A stretch of DNA of 11,839 bases from an uncultured Nitrospinaceae bacterium (GCA_938073925.1 CALJGH010000083.1:1-11839); one strand, 5' to 3'; shown: positions 1 to 5,935, numbered from the stretch's first letter. The notes: generated from the sequence alone by a model not told the origin. Numbers and translations: made by a program.

Positions 1-641
1 GCCAGAATTTCCACGCTGTCACTGGGTTTTTTGCTGGGTATCCAGACGGAGGCCAAGGTTAACTTGTCTATAAGTTGTACCGCAGATCGCATCATCCTCC
101 AGGCCGCTTCTTTTTTTCTAGCCAAGTCCAGATGACGTGAAAAGGATATCTTCTGGTGAAATCGTTTAGCACGATCAAGAACAGAACTTATTTCAGAAAG
201 AAAACCCGTAACATCTTTGAGTTGGTCTTCATCGAGGAACTCTCCTTCCTTTCCCCAGTCCAAGCTGAGGGTGCCGATAGGGCGCAACTGGTGACTAATG
301 GGGAAAACTGCTGTGGCTTTGATCTGCGACAGTTTTTCAAAGGGATTTTGCACTTTAGCGAATCCGTCTGGTAATTTCCAAGATAGGACCACTTCATTAT
401 TCAAGAATGCCTGGGAGATGACAGATGCTTCTGGCGAGATGAATTTGGTGATAGGTTCCGGACGGTTTTGACCGGTTACATACTGACAAACCAGCATCCC
501 TTCATACAAATCTTCTAAATTGACCCGTACCATTTTACAGCTATAAAGATCTTTTAACTGCGACCCCATTAAATGAAGGATCTCAAAAAGGCTCTCTTTT
601 CCCAATTTCAATATGGAGGTTTTTAATTTCTGCAGGGCCAT
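1..641 (-). CDS. GAF-domain protein, N-terminal part, runs off left edge
   Basis: Reading the minus strand from an ATG at 641 gives 213 codons with no stop before the window edge, so the C-terminal part of the protein is missing here. An in-frame TAA six codons upstream limits the start to this ATG or a later codon; no clear Shine-Dalgarno is visible. The first ~45 residues are amphipathic (MALQKLKTSILKLGKESLF), followed by a fold-length stretch typical of a GAF sensor domain. It includes the pair 'ATAVFPIS' and 'IGTLSLDW', the usual central strands (free access / re-description strands) of GAF domains, and a closing helix 'LKDVTGFLSEISSVLDRA'. After a linker, 'LTLASVWIPSKKP' looks like the start of a second GAF. 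The output domain (histidine kinase, HD-GYP, GGDEF or AAA+ activator) lies outside the window, so function beyond ligand or signal sensing is unknown. It is divergent from flgB. Confidence 0.7.
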   Translation of the reverse strand, partial: MALQKLKTSILKLGKESLFEILHLMGSQLKDLYSCKMVRVNLEDLYEGMLVCQYVTGQNRPEPITKFISPEASVISQAFLNNEVVLSWKLPDGFAKVQNPFEKLSQIKATAVFPISHQLRPIGTLSLDWGKEGEFLDEDQLKDVTGFLSEISSVLDRAKRFHQKISFSRHLDLARKKEAAWRMMRSAVQLIDKLTLASVWIPSKKPSDSVEIL

Positions 642-642
642 A

Positions 643-688
643 GGATTAAAGGATTAAGTAAAAAAATAACACAATAATGGATTAAGTA
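643..688. repeat. Short direct repeats GGATTAAGTA beside the GAF gene start
   Basis: GGATTAAGTA occurs at 651-660 and again at 679-688 (period 28 bp), with a shorter copy GGATTAAA at 643-650. They lie directly upstream of the minus-strand GAF gene, where its promoter and leader should be. The rest of the 642-885 spacer is AT-rich and I see no gene in it. A regulator-binding role is possible but unproven; in AT-rich DNA short repeats also arise by chance. Confidence 0.35.
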
Positions 689-885
689 TACTATATTTAA
701 ATAGTTAGAAGAATTGCTTATATAGGTTCTGGCGGGAAAATATGTCAAAAAAACGGCAATTTTCACCAAATTTGCTTTATTGTCAACTTTTTGGTCAGGT
801 GAAGCGCTAAGAAACTATGTTGATTAGTCATTTAAATATAATGGTTTAAATTATTCTTTTGGACGTTATCCTTTATTCGATCTAA

Positions 886-901
886 TGGCATAACTTTTGC
901 T
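886..901 (+). promoter_or_regulatory. Sigma-54 (-24/-12) promoter for flgB
   Basis: TGGCATAACTTTTGCT matches the RpoN consensus TGGCACG-N4-TTGCW: GG at 887-888 and GC at 899-900 have the required 12-bp offset, and only the C and G of the CACG part differ. Transcription should start around 911-913, just before the ribosome binding site and 20 to 25 bp before the flgB ATG. Sigma-54 control of rod and hook genes is common in bacteria with FlrC/FleR/FlbD-type activators. Possible enhancer elements upstream are the inverted pairs ACCAAA (765-770) / TTTGGT (790-795) and TTCACC (762-767) / GGTGAA (798-803), which are only candidates. Confidence 0.75.
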
Positions 902-933
902 TTTACTAGAGGAGAAAGGGGAATGCTCTTATT

Positions 934-1353
934 ATGCTGGATAAATTGTTGTTTTCAGATAATGCGCCAAAGGCTATGAAAAAGAGCCTGGATTTGATGT
1001 CTACGCGGCAAAGCGTAATTACATCAAATATTGGTAATTTGGACACACCTGGATTCAAAGCTAGTGAAATTGATTTCCAAGGACAGTTACGGGAAGCTTT
1101 AGGGTCGAAGGGGCAATTGAACCTTCAGGCTACGAATGAAAAGCATTTTGGTCCCAAAACCTCCAATATCGGTGGTTTAACCGCAGAACCTTTTGAAGAA
1201 TTGGATGCAGCTAAGTCGAACGGCAATAACGTGGATGTAGACAAGGAAATGGCTAAGATGGCGGAAAACCAGATTTTCTATAACGCAGTTATTCAATTGA
1301 TGATGAAACGAGGGTCAACAGTGCGCGCGTCAATCACTGAGACGGCCACATAA
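934..1353 (+). CDS. flgB: Flagellar basal-body proximal rod protein FlgB
   Basis: This 139-residue protein has normal FlgB length and both hallmark regions. The N-terminal rod motif S31-N-I-G-N-L-D-T-P-G-F41 is the class-wide rod/hook 'SNIANxxTPGY' signature. The conserved C-terminal block starts at about residue 98 with NNVDVDKEM and continues into the amphipathic helix ENQIFYNAVIQLMM. FlgB builds the proximal rod just above the MS ring and is exported by the flagellar type III system, so it has no Sec signal. A purine-rich GGAGAAAGGGG (911-921) serves as ribosome binding site, about 12 nt before the ATG; an ATG at 923 is out of frame. It follows the sigma-54 promoter at 886-901. The gene after it is fliE, not the expected flgC. 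Confidence 0.95.
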   Translation: MLDKLLFSDNAPKAMKKSLDLMSTRQSVITSNIGNLDTPGFKASEIDFQGQLREALGSKGQLNLQATNEKHFGPKTSNIGGLTAEPFEELDAAKSNGNNVDVDKEMAKMAENQIFYNAVIQLMMKRGSTVRASITETAT

Positions 1354-1378
1354 TTGAATAGGGCTGTTACTTTAATTT

Positions 1379-1387
1379 TGTTATAAT
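1379..1387 (+). promoter_or_regulatory. Possible extended -10 promoter for fliE
   Basis: TGTTATAAT is a perfect extended -10 (TG-N-TATAAT) in the 62-bp gap between flgB and fliE, 28 bp before the fliE ATG. No -35 box sits at 16-18 bp (the nearest, TTGAAT at 1354, is 22 bp away). It could give a sigma-70 input for fliE in addition to read-through from the flgB promoter, or be a chance match in AT-rich DNA. Confidence 0.3.
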
Positions 1388-1415
1388 TTAGTAGTTAAGA
1401 ATTAATTGGAAATTT

Positions 1416-1733
1416 ATGAACGACATTACTCTTTCAAGTAATTTAAAAGCGCTACAGGGAGTCGGCCCGTCGAAGGGACTCAGTACCCCTGGCGAGACTA
1501 AAGGAACGGATGGACCTTCCTTTGCCGATACTCTTGCGCAATCTCTCGACAAAGTAAATACGCTTCAGAAAGAGGCCGATGTTGCTATTCAGGATTTTGT
1601 CACAGGAGATACTCGTAATATCCATGAAACCATGTTGGCTGTAGGTAAGGCCGACATAGCATTCCGGTTGACCATGCAGGTGAGAAACAAAATGGTTGAA
1701 GCCTATCAGGAAGTAATGAGAATGCAGGTTTGA
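1416..1733 (+). CDS. fliE: Flagellar hook-basal body complex protein FliE
   Basis: FliE (105 residues, normal length) is the adapter joining the MS ring (FliF) to the proximal rod (FlgB) and is needed for rod export. The disordered N-terminus (1-34) is followed by the family core: 'SFADTLAQSLDKVNTLQKEAD' region (35-55), then GDTRNIHETMLAVGKADIAF (64-83), and the very conserved end with R90-N-K and AYQEVMRMQV (96-105). The start ATG has only a weak purine stretch (TTGGAAA) before it. It lies 62 bp after flgB and is followed within 30 bp by a strong terminator, so it closes the unit; fliF, which often follows fliE, is not here. Confidence 0.95.
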   Translation: MNDITLSSNLKALQGVGPSKGLSTPGETKGTDGPSFADTLAQSLDKVNTLQKEADVAIQDFVTGDTRNIHETMLAVGKADIAFRLTMQVRNKMVEAYQEVMRMQV

Positions 1734-1760
1734 TGGGGCAATGAAAAAATAACCTACTCT

Positions 1761-1803
1761 AATCCCTGGAATTTTTTTCCAGGGATTTTTTTTTGTTTTT
1801 TTC
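1761..1803 (+). terminator. Intrinsic terminator after fliE
   Basis: An 11-bp perfect stem, AATCCCTGGAA (1761-1771) with TTCCAGGGATT (1777-1787), encloses a 5-nt T loop and is followed by a long T tract broken once by G at 1795. This is a strong Rho-independent terminator and shows that the flgB-fliE transcript ends here. Confidence 0.93.
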
Positions 1804-1808
1804 CGCAG

Positions 1809-1840
1809 TTGACAAGTTAATTTTATTGGCAGATATTATT
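1809..1840 (+). promoter_or_regulatory. Sigma-70-type promoter for the SmbP-like gene
   Basis: A perfect -35 TTGACA lies at 1809-1814. The -10 is less clear: GATATT at 1832-1837 (17-bp spacer) or TATTAT at 1834-1839 (19-bp spacer). It begins right after the T tract of the fliE terminator and serves the gene starting at about 1903. Confidence 0.55.
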
Positions 1841-1843
1841 GAT

Positions 1844-1856
1844 ATACAATTTGTAT
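1844..1856. promoter_or_regulatory. 13-bp palindrome, candidate operator
   Basis: ATACAA-T-TTGTAT is a perfect inverted repeat with a single central base, placed just after the -10 region, where the transcription start or first leader bases should be. That position would suit a repressor site. I do not recognise it as a known metal-regulator box, and the arms are only 6 bp. Confidence 0.3.
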
Positions 1857-1902
1857 TGCTCCTACCAAAAGTAGAAGCTTTAAAGTAATAATGGAGAAAA
1901 AA

Positions 1903-2259
1903 ATGATTAAATCGATTGTTATCGGAGTGTATTTCATTGCGGCACTTTTTACGGCTAATCCTGTTTGGGCTCAATCCGGCGGTCACGCTAGTGTAGGTCT
2001 GGGGCATGGAGAAGAGGGTTATCTTCATCTACAGGAAATGATCAAACACTATGAGTTCAGTTTGCAAATGCCAGATGCCAGTGAGGAGTTAAAAAACCAT
2101 GGTTCAGTGGCCCTGCAACACGCCAAAGAAGCTATTAAGCATTATAATGAAGCTTTGAAACATGGAAACGAATCTTTAGGAAGAAGGGCAAGTGCGCCTA
2201 TGGCAGAAGGTTCTGGCGGCGAGGATGATGGGCATAGTCACAATGAAGGCTCTCACTGA
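1903..2259 (+). CDS. smbP: SmbP-like histidine-rich periplasmic metal-binding protein
   Basis: I chose the ATG at 1903 because GGAGA (1893-1897) lies 5 nt before it; the in-frame ATG at 1891 has no ribosome binding site and overlaps that GGAG. The 118-residue product has a Sec signal peptide (IVIGVYFIAALF, likely cut after VWA, residue 23). The mature part is helical and histidine-rich. Histidines fall at residues 28, 35, 42, 49 and 66, 73, 80, 87, each run spaced exactly seven, with three more in the tail HSHNEGSH. This pattern, the phrase LQHAKEAIKH and the terminal His cluster resemble SmbP of Nitrosomonas europaea, a small periplasmic protein binding copper and other divalent metals. Metal binding and buffering here is inference from that likeness. 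It is a single gene between its own promoter and a convergent Rieske gene, whose 3' end it overlaps by 7 bp. Confidence 0.75.
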   Translation: MIKSIVIGVYFIAALFTANPVWAQSGGHASVGLGHGEEGYLHLQEMIKHYEFSLQMPDASEELKNHGSVALQHAKEAIKHYNEALKHGNESLGRRASAPMAEGSGGEDDGHSHNEGSH

Positions 2260-2582
2260 TTTTCACATTTTGAAGCTGGCCCGATCAAGATATTGCCTTC
2301 AACGATTTTGATCGGATAAACTCGAGTGTTAAAGCGTTCACCACGATCACATTCCCCCGTTTTCAAATCGAAGCGGTAGCCATGATTGGGACATTTAACT
2401 CCTACTTCATTTAGTGTTCCGCGAATGAGAGGGGCGGTTTTTTTATGAGGGCATTGATCGTAGATGGCAAAGAATTCTCCATCGATATTGAAGATGCTTA
2501 TACGCTCGCCGTTTAATTCTATGCGTTTTCTTTCTCCTGATGGGATATCGCTCGTTTTTGCTACTTGGAAATATTGGGTCAT
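2253..2582 (-). CDS. Small Rieske [2Fe-2S] ferredoxin
   Basis: The 109-residue protein is a single Rieske domain. The two cluster-binding loops are C44-P-H46 and C64-P-N-H67, giving two Cys and two His ligands, with 'GYRFDLKTGEC' after the second loop as in NirD-like and dioxygenase-type ferredoxins. It probably passes single electrons to an unidentified partner; no signal peptide is seen, so it is likely cytoplasmic. The start at 2582 is set by an ATGA overlap with the stop of the upstream rhodanese gene; a longer in-frame start at 2630 would only add residues inside that gene. The first loop reads CPHKKTAPL and lacks the glycine usually found two residues after the His. Its 3' end overlaps the convergent SmbP-like gene by 7 bp, with no terminator visible between them. 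Confidence 0.88.
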   Translation of the reverse strand: MTQYFQVAKTSDIPSGERKRIELNGERISIFNIDGEFFAIYDQCPHKKTAPLIRGTLNEVGVKCPNHGYRFDLKTGECDRGERFNTRVYPIKIVEGNILIGPASKCENQ

Positions 2583-3517
2583 CCGCTCGTTTCTATTGGC
2601 AAATTGGAATCCTGGCTCCAGTCCCACCAAGAGCCATCGTAGTTACGGACTTTGAATCCCAAATATCTAAAAACGAAATAGGCCATTGCAGAGCGCACCC
2701 CCCCAGTGCAATAAACAATGACTTCCTGGTCCGACCGCACCCCTGCATTTTGCAACAGATGAGATAAGCTGGTAACGGATTTTAATGTGCCATCTTTCTT
2801 AAAAAAATCGGGCCAGTGGATGTGTTTGGCGTTGGGGATATGACCGCCTCGGTCCGATCCGTAGGGAGTTGCCCCCTGAAACTCTTTCTGCGTGCGGTTG
2901 TCGATAAGTACATAATTTTTATTAAATAAAACTTTATTTATCAATGACTTATCTGCGATTGTATCAGGGTTTAGTTTAAGTGTTTCTGGGGCGATTTTTG
3001 AAAATTTCCGTCTATTTTGAAGCCCTCTTTGCACTGTTCCGCCGCTTTGCTTCCAGGTATCTAGTCCGCCATCGAGAAGTGCAACATTGGCGAATCCATA
3101 GCGTTCGAACATCCAGAAAAAGCGACCATCGGTTCTCCACAGGTCTCCAGGTTCGCCATAAATAATAATGGATTGATTTGGGTTCAATCCTAAAGCCGAG
3201 AAGGTATCGGAAATGAAAGTTTTGTTCTCTTTCAAGATACCTTTAACTCCATCTTTTTTGGTCGTGAATTCTCTCCAGTTACTCATATTAATTGCGCCTG
3301 GAATATGACCGCTGAGGAACTTCCATTTTGCTCGAGTATCGATGATAACTCTTTGTTCTGCTGGAATTTTTTTCAGAGCACTCGGCGTTAAGAGCAACTC
3401 CGAAATAGGGTTTTTCTGGGGGCTTACTCCCATCAAGATAATGCCTGCAAGCAGGCAAAAAACGCCCCTTATTTTTCTTGACAAATTACGGGCTGCACTT
3501 GTAATATCAAGCTTCAT
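2579..3517 (-). CDS. Tandem-rhodanese sulfurtransferase with N-terminal membrane/export segment
   Basis: This 312-residue protein has the two-domain layout of thiosulfate / 3-mercaptopyruvate sulfurtransferases. Domain 1 (about 40-160) has the CH2A-like motif D60-T-R and GHIPGAI (70-76) but no catalytic Cys in its active-site loop (YGEPGDLW), as is normal for the inactive first domain. Domain 2 (about 185-310) carries D-N-R, GGHIPNAKHI and the active-site loop C270-TGGVRS. CTGGVRS has the six-residue loop of the family; I do not assign thiosulfate or mercaptopyruvate from it. Residues 17-32 (RGVFCLLAGIILMGVS) form a hydrophobic segment after a basic N-terminus, a signal peptide or anchor without a lipobox, so the enzyme probably works in the periplasm or at the membrane. 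It is translationally coupled to the downstream Rieske ferredoxin (ATGA). Only a weak AGTGAAA precedes the ATG. Confidence 0.88.
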   Translation of the reverse strand: MKLDITSAARNLSRKIRGVFCLLAGIILMGVSPQKNPISELLLTPSALKKIPAEQRVIIDTRAKWKFLSGHIPGAINMSNWREFTTKKDGVKGILKENKTFISDTFSALGLNPNQSIIIYGEPGDLWRTDGRFFWMFERYGFANVALLDGGLDTWKQSGGTVQRGLQNRRKFSKIAPETLKLNPDTIADKSLINKVLFNKNYVLIDNRTQKEFQGATPYGSDRGGHIPNAKHIHWPDFFKKDGTLKSVTSLSHLLQNAGVRSDQEVIVYCTGGVRSAMAYFVFRYLGFKVRNYDGSWWDWSQDSNLPIETSG

Positions 3518-3633
3518 TTTTTTTCACTGTTTATAGATTAAATTGGAACATTTAGAGTCATTTGGCACGATAAAAAGACTTTTTTATAAAGATATTCCCA
3601 CTCCTCAATCCATTCTTTTCAATTATAAACGAT

Positions 3634-3669
3634 TTGAAAGAGATCAGGGTAATAGTTATAGATTATAAT
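3634..3669 (+). promoter_or_regulatory. Possible promoter for the acidic protein / lapA pair
   Basis: TTGAAA at 3634-3639 is followed after 17 bp by TATAGA (3657-3662), and a perfect TATAAT (3664-3669) overlaps just downstream but lacks a -35 at the right distance. Either could be the -10. The 182-bp gap between rhodanese and this gene holds no other gene that I can see. Confidence 0.35.
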
Positions 3670-3699
3670 CAGCGGCGCAATTAATTTTAAAGGTTAATT

Positions 3700-4512
3700 A
3701 TGACGGAAGAACAAGGAAAAGACAGCGAAGCATCTCAATCTTCTGAAGACCGATTGGAAGAAATAAAAAATGAAGAGAAAGAGGATGCAAGCACTTACTA
3801 CGAACAGGGAGAGTCGAAAGATAAAGTGAACGAAGAAGCCGAATTGAGTAAGCCTGTGGAAGATGTGAATGCGCAAAAAGAAGAAATGAATATGCTTAAG
3901 GCAGTTGCTTTCCTAGGGTTTGGAATGGCCGCTCTGGCAATTATTTTTATTCTATTCTTTGTACGCGATCTTGACACCCGAGTTGTTGATGTTGATGGTG
4001 CTGTAACCAGTCTGGAGGAAAAAATTGCGCCACTAAGAAAGCATGTTGATGCCAGTCTCGAAAAAGTCAATCAGGATATTGCCGGACTCGATAGTAAAAT
4101 AGGCAACTATGAGCGCGTTATGGCGGTCATGGAATTGAAACGAGCTTTAGTGACCGTTCAGGAAATGTCCATGGGTAACTCTGCCAATGTGACAGCAAAA
4201 TCGAATCAGGTGGTTGCAGGAATTGAATCTCTATTAGTAGAATTAGGAACAGGAACCAGTTCTACAAAAATGTCTGCAGGTATCGTTAGTATTGAAGAAG
4301 CACCAGCAGCATCCGTAGTGGAACACGCTGCTCCTGCTGAAGAACCTGTTCATACAGAAGAAGCGGTTGAAGAAGTCGCACCCGTTGAAGAAGTTGCTCC
4401 TGTTGAAGAAGTCGCACCCGCTGAAGAGGCTGCGGCTGAGGAAGAGCCAGCATCTGATGAACCTGAAGAAGGTGACGATGGTGGGGATGAAGAGGATGAA
4501 GACGACGAATAG
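3700..4512 (+). CDS. Acidic single-span membrane protein with coiled coil and VEEVAP repeats
   Basis: I do not recognise a family. The 270-residue protein starts with a charged, Glu-rich segment (1-62) with no signal peptide, followed by one membrane span (about 66-88: LKAVAFLGFGMAALAIIFIL). It then has a predicted coiled coil (about 95-140, VTSLEEKIAPL... LEKVNQDIAGLDSKIG), a linker, and a strongly acidic tail from 199 on. The tail holds three VEEVAP hexapeptides (223-240) and ends in a nearly pure Asp/Glu/Gly run. By the positive-inside rule the orientation is unclear, since both flanks are acidic. AAAGG (3689-3693) lies 6 nt before the ATG and supports this start. The lapA-like gene follows after 37 bp, so the two are probably co-transcribed and may act together at the inner membrane; this is inference. 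Confidence 0.85.
   Translation: MTEEQGKDSEASQSSEDRLEEIKNEEKEDASTYYEQGESKDKVNEEAELSKPVEDVNAQKEEMNMLKAVAFLGFGMAALAIIFILFFVRDLDTRVVDVDGAVTSLEEKIAPLRKHVDASLEKVNQDIAGLDSKIGNYERVMAVMELKRALVTVQEMSMGNSANVTAKSNQVVAGIESLLVELGTGTSSTKMSAGIVSIEEAPAASVVEHAAPAEEPVHTEEAVEEVAPVEEVAPVEEVAPAEEAAAEEEPASDEPEEGDDGGDEEDEDDE
4366..4419 (+). repeat. Three 18-bp tandem repeats coding VEEVAP
   Basis: Three in-frame copies run GTTGAAGAAGTCGCACCC (4366-4383), a version with third-position changes (4384-4401) and an exact copy of the first (4402-4419). A fourth degraded unit (GCTGAAGAGGCT...) follows. Copies 1 and 3 are identical while copy 2 has silent changes, as expected from repeat expansion by slippage under protein-level selection. 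Copy number may vary among strains. Confidence 0.85.
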
Positions 4513-4549
4513 TCTTCGCCCACGCCCATTTCTTTAAAGTCCTTCGCTT

Positions 4550-4876
4550 ATGCCAGCCGTAAAACTAATCATTTATTTTTTAATGGCGATCCTCATAGGA
4601 TCGTTTGCTGTGCAGAATATGACCTCTGTGGAAATCAATTATTATGATTTTCACCTGAACCTTCATACTCTGGAACTTCCATTGGTAACAGTGGTGATGA
4701 TTCCATTAGGCTTAGGCTTGCTGGGGGCTTGGTTAATGTGGTTGGCCAGTTGGCTTAAAATGCGCATGGTGATTAGCAAACAAAATAAAACCATTTCGTC
4801 TATGGAAGAGGAACTGGATAAACTAAAAAATACTCCACAACTTCCAGCTCAGGTTGAATCCTCAACCGATTCCTAA
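4550..4876 (+). CDS. LapA-domain (DUF1049) inner-membrane protein
   Basis: The 108-residue protein has the LapA layout: a first membrane span at about 4-21, the conserved 'V-Q-N-x-x-S-V-E-I-N-Y' turn (21-31), a second span at about 43-66 (LPLVTVVMIPLGLGLLGAWL) and a cytoplasmic coiled coil (72-95, KQNKTISSMEEELDKL). E. coli LapA (YciS) works with LapB in control of lipopolysaccharide synthesis through LpxC turnover. Many proteins with this domain have no tested role, so the link to LPS here is family knowledge only. There is no convincing ribosome binding site before the ATG at 4550, which suggests coupling to the gene 37 bp upstream. Its stop lies 24 bp from the convergent end of aguA, with no clear terminator in between. 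Confidence 0.85.
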   Translation: MPAVKLIIYFLMAILIGSFAVQNMTSVEINYYDFHLNLHTLELPLVTVVMIPLGLGLLGAWLMWLASWLKMRMVISKQNKTISSMEEELDKLKNTPQLPAQVESSTDS

Positions 4877-4900
4877 AAACCCGATTATCCTGTTGAAAAT

Positions 4901-5935
4901 TTAAATTCCGGCCGGTTGCTGTTGTGTAAGGCAATGCACTCCGCCCAGCCCCAAAATGAGTGTGGTGGAAGGGATGGGGATGATTTCGCGCTTAGGAAAA
5001 AGGGGTTCTAGAATTGAAAGTGCTCGTTTGTCATTCGAGTGACCATAGACCGGAACCAAAACGGATTTATTAGCAATATAAAAATTTGCGTAGCTTGCTG
5101 GTAAACGCGGGCTTCCGATATAACCCGGCATGGGAAGGGCTACAATTTCGAAAAGATTGTCATCCTGATCGGTTGCTGATCTCAAATGGTCAAAGTTATT
5201 TTTCAAACAGCGATAGTTCGGGTCTTCGTCATCTTCCTCGATAGCGCATACCATGGTGGTGGGGTTCACAAAGCGTGCAAGATTATCGATGTGTCCATCA
5301 GTATCATCACCTTCCATTTCTCCATGCAGCCAGATAACTTTTGAAATTCCCAGATAGTCCTTTAATACTGTTTCCATAGCATCACGGCTAATTCCATTAT
5401 TGCGGTTGGGATTAAGAATGCAGGATTCGGTGGTAACGCAGGTCCCAGCTCCATTCACTTCTATGGCTCCACCTTCCAAAACGATCTCTGGTTTAAAATG
5501 ATGCAATCCTGATTCTTCAGCAATCACTGTTCCTGCAAGGTCATCCAGTTCCCATTTATATTTTCTGCCCCAGGAATCAAAGTCCCAATCATTTGCTGCA
5601 ACTTTCCCATCGCTTTGAATAATAAAATTGGGGCCATAATCGCGAATCCAAGAGTCGTTCGTAGGGATGTCATGCAAGAAGATGTTTTTCATTTCCACAT
5701 TATTAACATTAAGAGTGGACTCGACGGCATTTCCCATATCCTCGTCATTTACTAGAATGTGAACAGATTCGTTTTTTGCTAGAGGCCGAATGATACCCAT
5801 GAATTCAGTTTCAACTTGCTGCATATCCTGCTCCGGCCAGGTTTCTGGGTTATGCGGCCAGGTCAGCCAGGTACCGGAATGGGTTTCCCACTCTGCGGGC
5901 ATACGATATCCTAAAGATGAAGGAGTTTCATTCAT
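4901..5935 (-). CDS. aguA: Agmatine deiminase AguA
   Basis: Agmatine deiminase (agmatine iminohydrolase) turns agmatine into N-carbamoylputrescine and ammonia in the cytoplasm. The 344-residue length suits the short bacterial form. Visible family motifs are R11-MPAEWETHSGTWLTWPHNP (start of the fold), TNDSWIRDYGP (92-102), EGGAIEVNG (154-162), D-T-D-G-H215-I-D-N with the catalytic His, and GGVHC335-LTQQQP with the nucleophilic Cys at the end. The usual GGGN before IHC reads GLGG here, a small change that leaves the Cys and QQQP intact. The ATG at 5935 overlaps the aguB stop (ATGAATGA, 8 bp), so the two are translated together, aguB first. No arginine decarboxylase is nearby, so agmatine must come from elsewhere in the genome or from outside the cell. 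Confidence 0.96.
   Translation of the reverse strand: MNETPSSLGYRMPAEWETHSGTWLTWPHNPETWPEQDMQQVETEFMGIIRPLAKNESVHILVNDEDMGNAVESTLNVNNVEMKNIFLHDIPTNDSWIRDYGPNFIIQSDGKVAANDWDFDSWGRKYKWELDDLAGTVIAEESGLHHFKPEIVLEGGAIEVNGAGTCVTTESCILNPNRNNGISRDAMETVLKDYLGISKVIWLHGEMEGDDTDGHIDNLARFVNPTTMVCAIEEDDEDPNYRCLKNNFDHLRSATDQDDNLFEIVALPMPGYIGSPRLPASYANFYIANKSVLVPVYGHSNDKRALSILEPLFPKREIIPIPSTTLILGLGGVHCLTQQQPAGI

Noticed and set aside
156..374. 72-residue plus-strand open frame
   Set aside because: It lies opposite the GAF-domain gene, whose minus-strand frame is open over the whole 641 bp and gives a sensible domain; this one has no ribosome binding site and no recognisable content.
1891..1902. Upstream ATG of the SmbP-like gene
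   Set aside because: It overlaps the GGAGA that serves the ATG at 1903, has no ribosome binding site of its own and would only add MEKK; still possible as a minor start.
1759..2028. 89-residue minus-strand frame
   Set aside because: It runs across the fliE terminator, the promoter and the signal-peptide end of the SmbP-like gene; a shadow frame.
3563..3577. TGGCACG, an exact sigma-54 -24 element
   Set aside because: The -12 GC is missing at the required distance (AG is found there), and it is followed by an A/T run without TTGC.
3571..3600. AAAAAG / CTTTTT as a hairpin or terminator
   Set aside because: The stem is only A-T rich, the loop is one base, and there is no gene end on either strand next to it.
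4366..4437. Tandem 18-bp repeats as a CRISPR-like or regulatory array
   Set aside because: The units are contiguous without spacers, in frame, and differ mostly at third codon positions, so they are a protein repeat.
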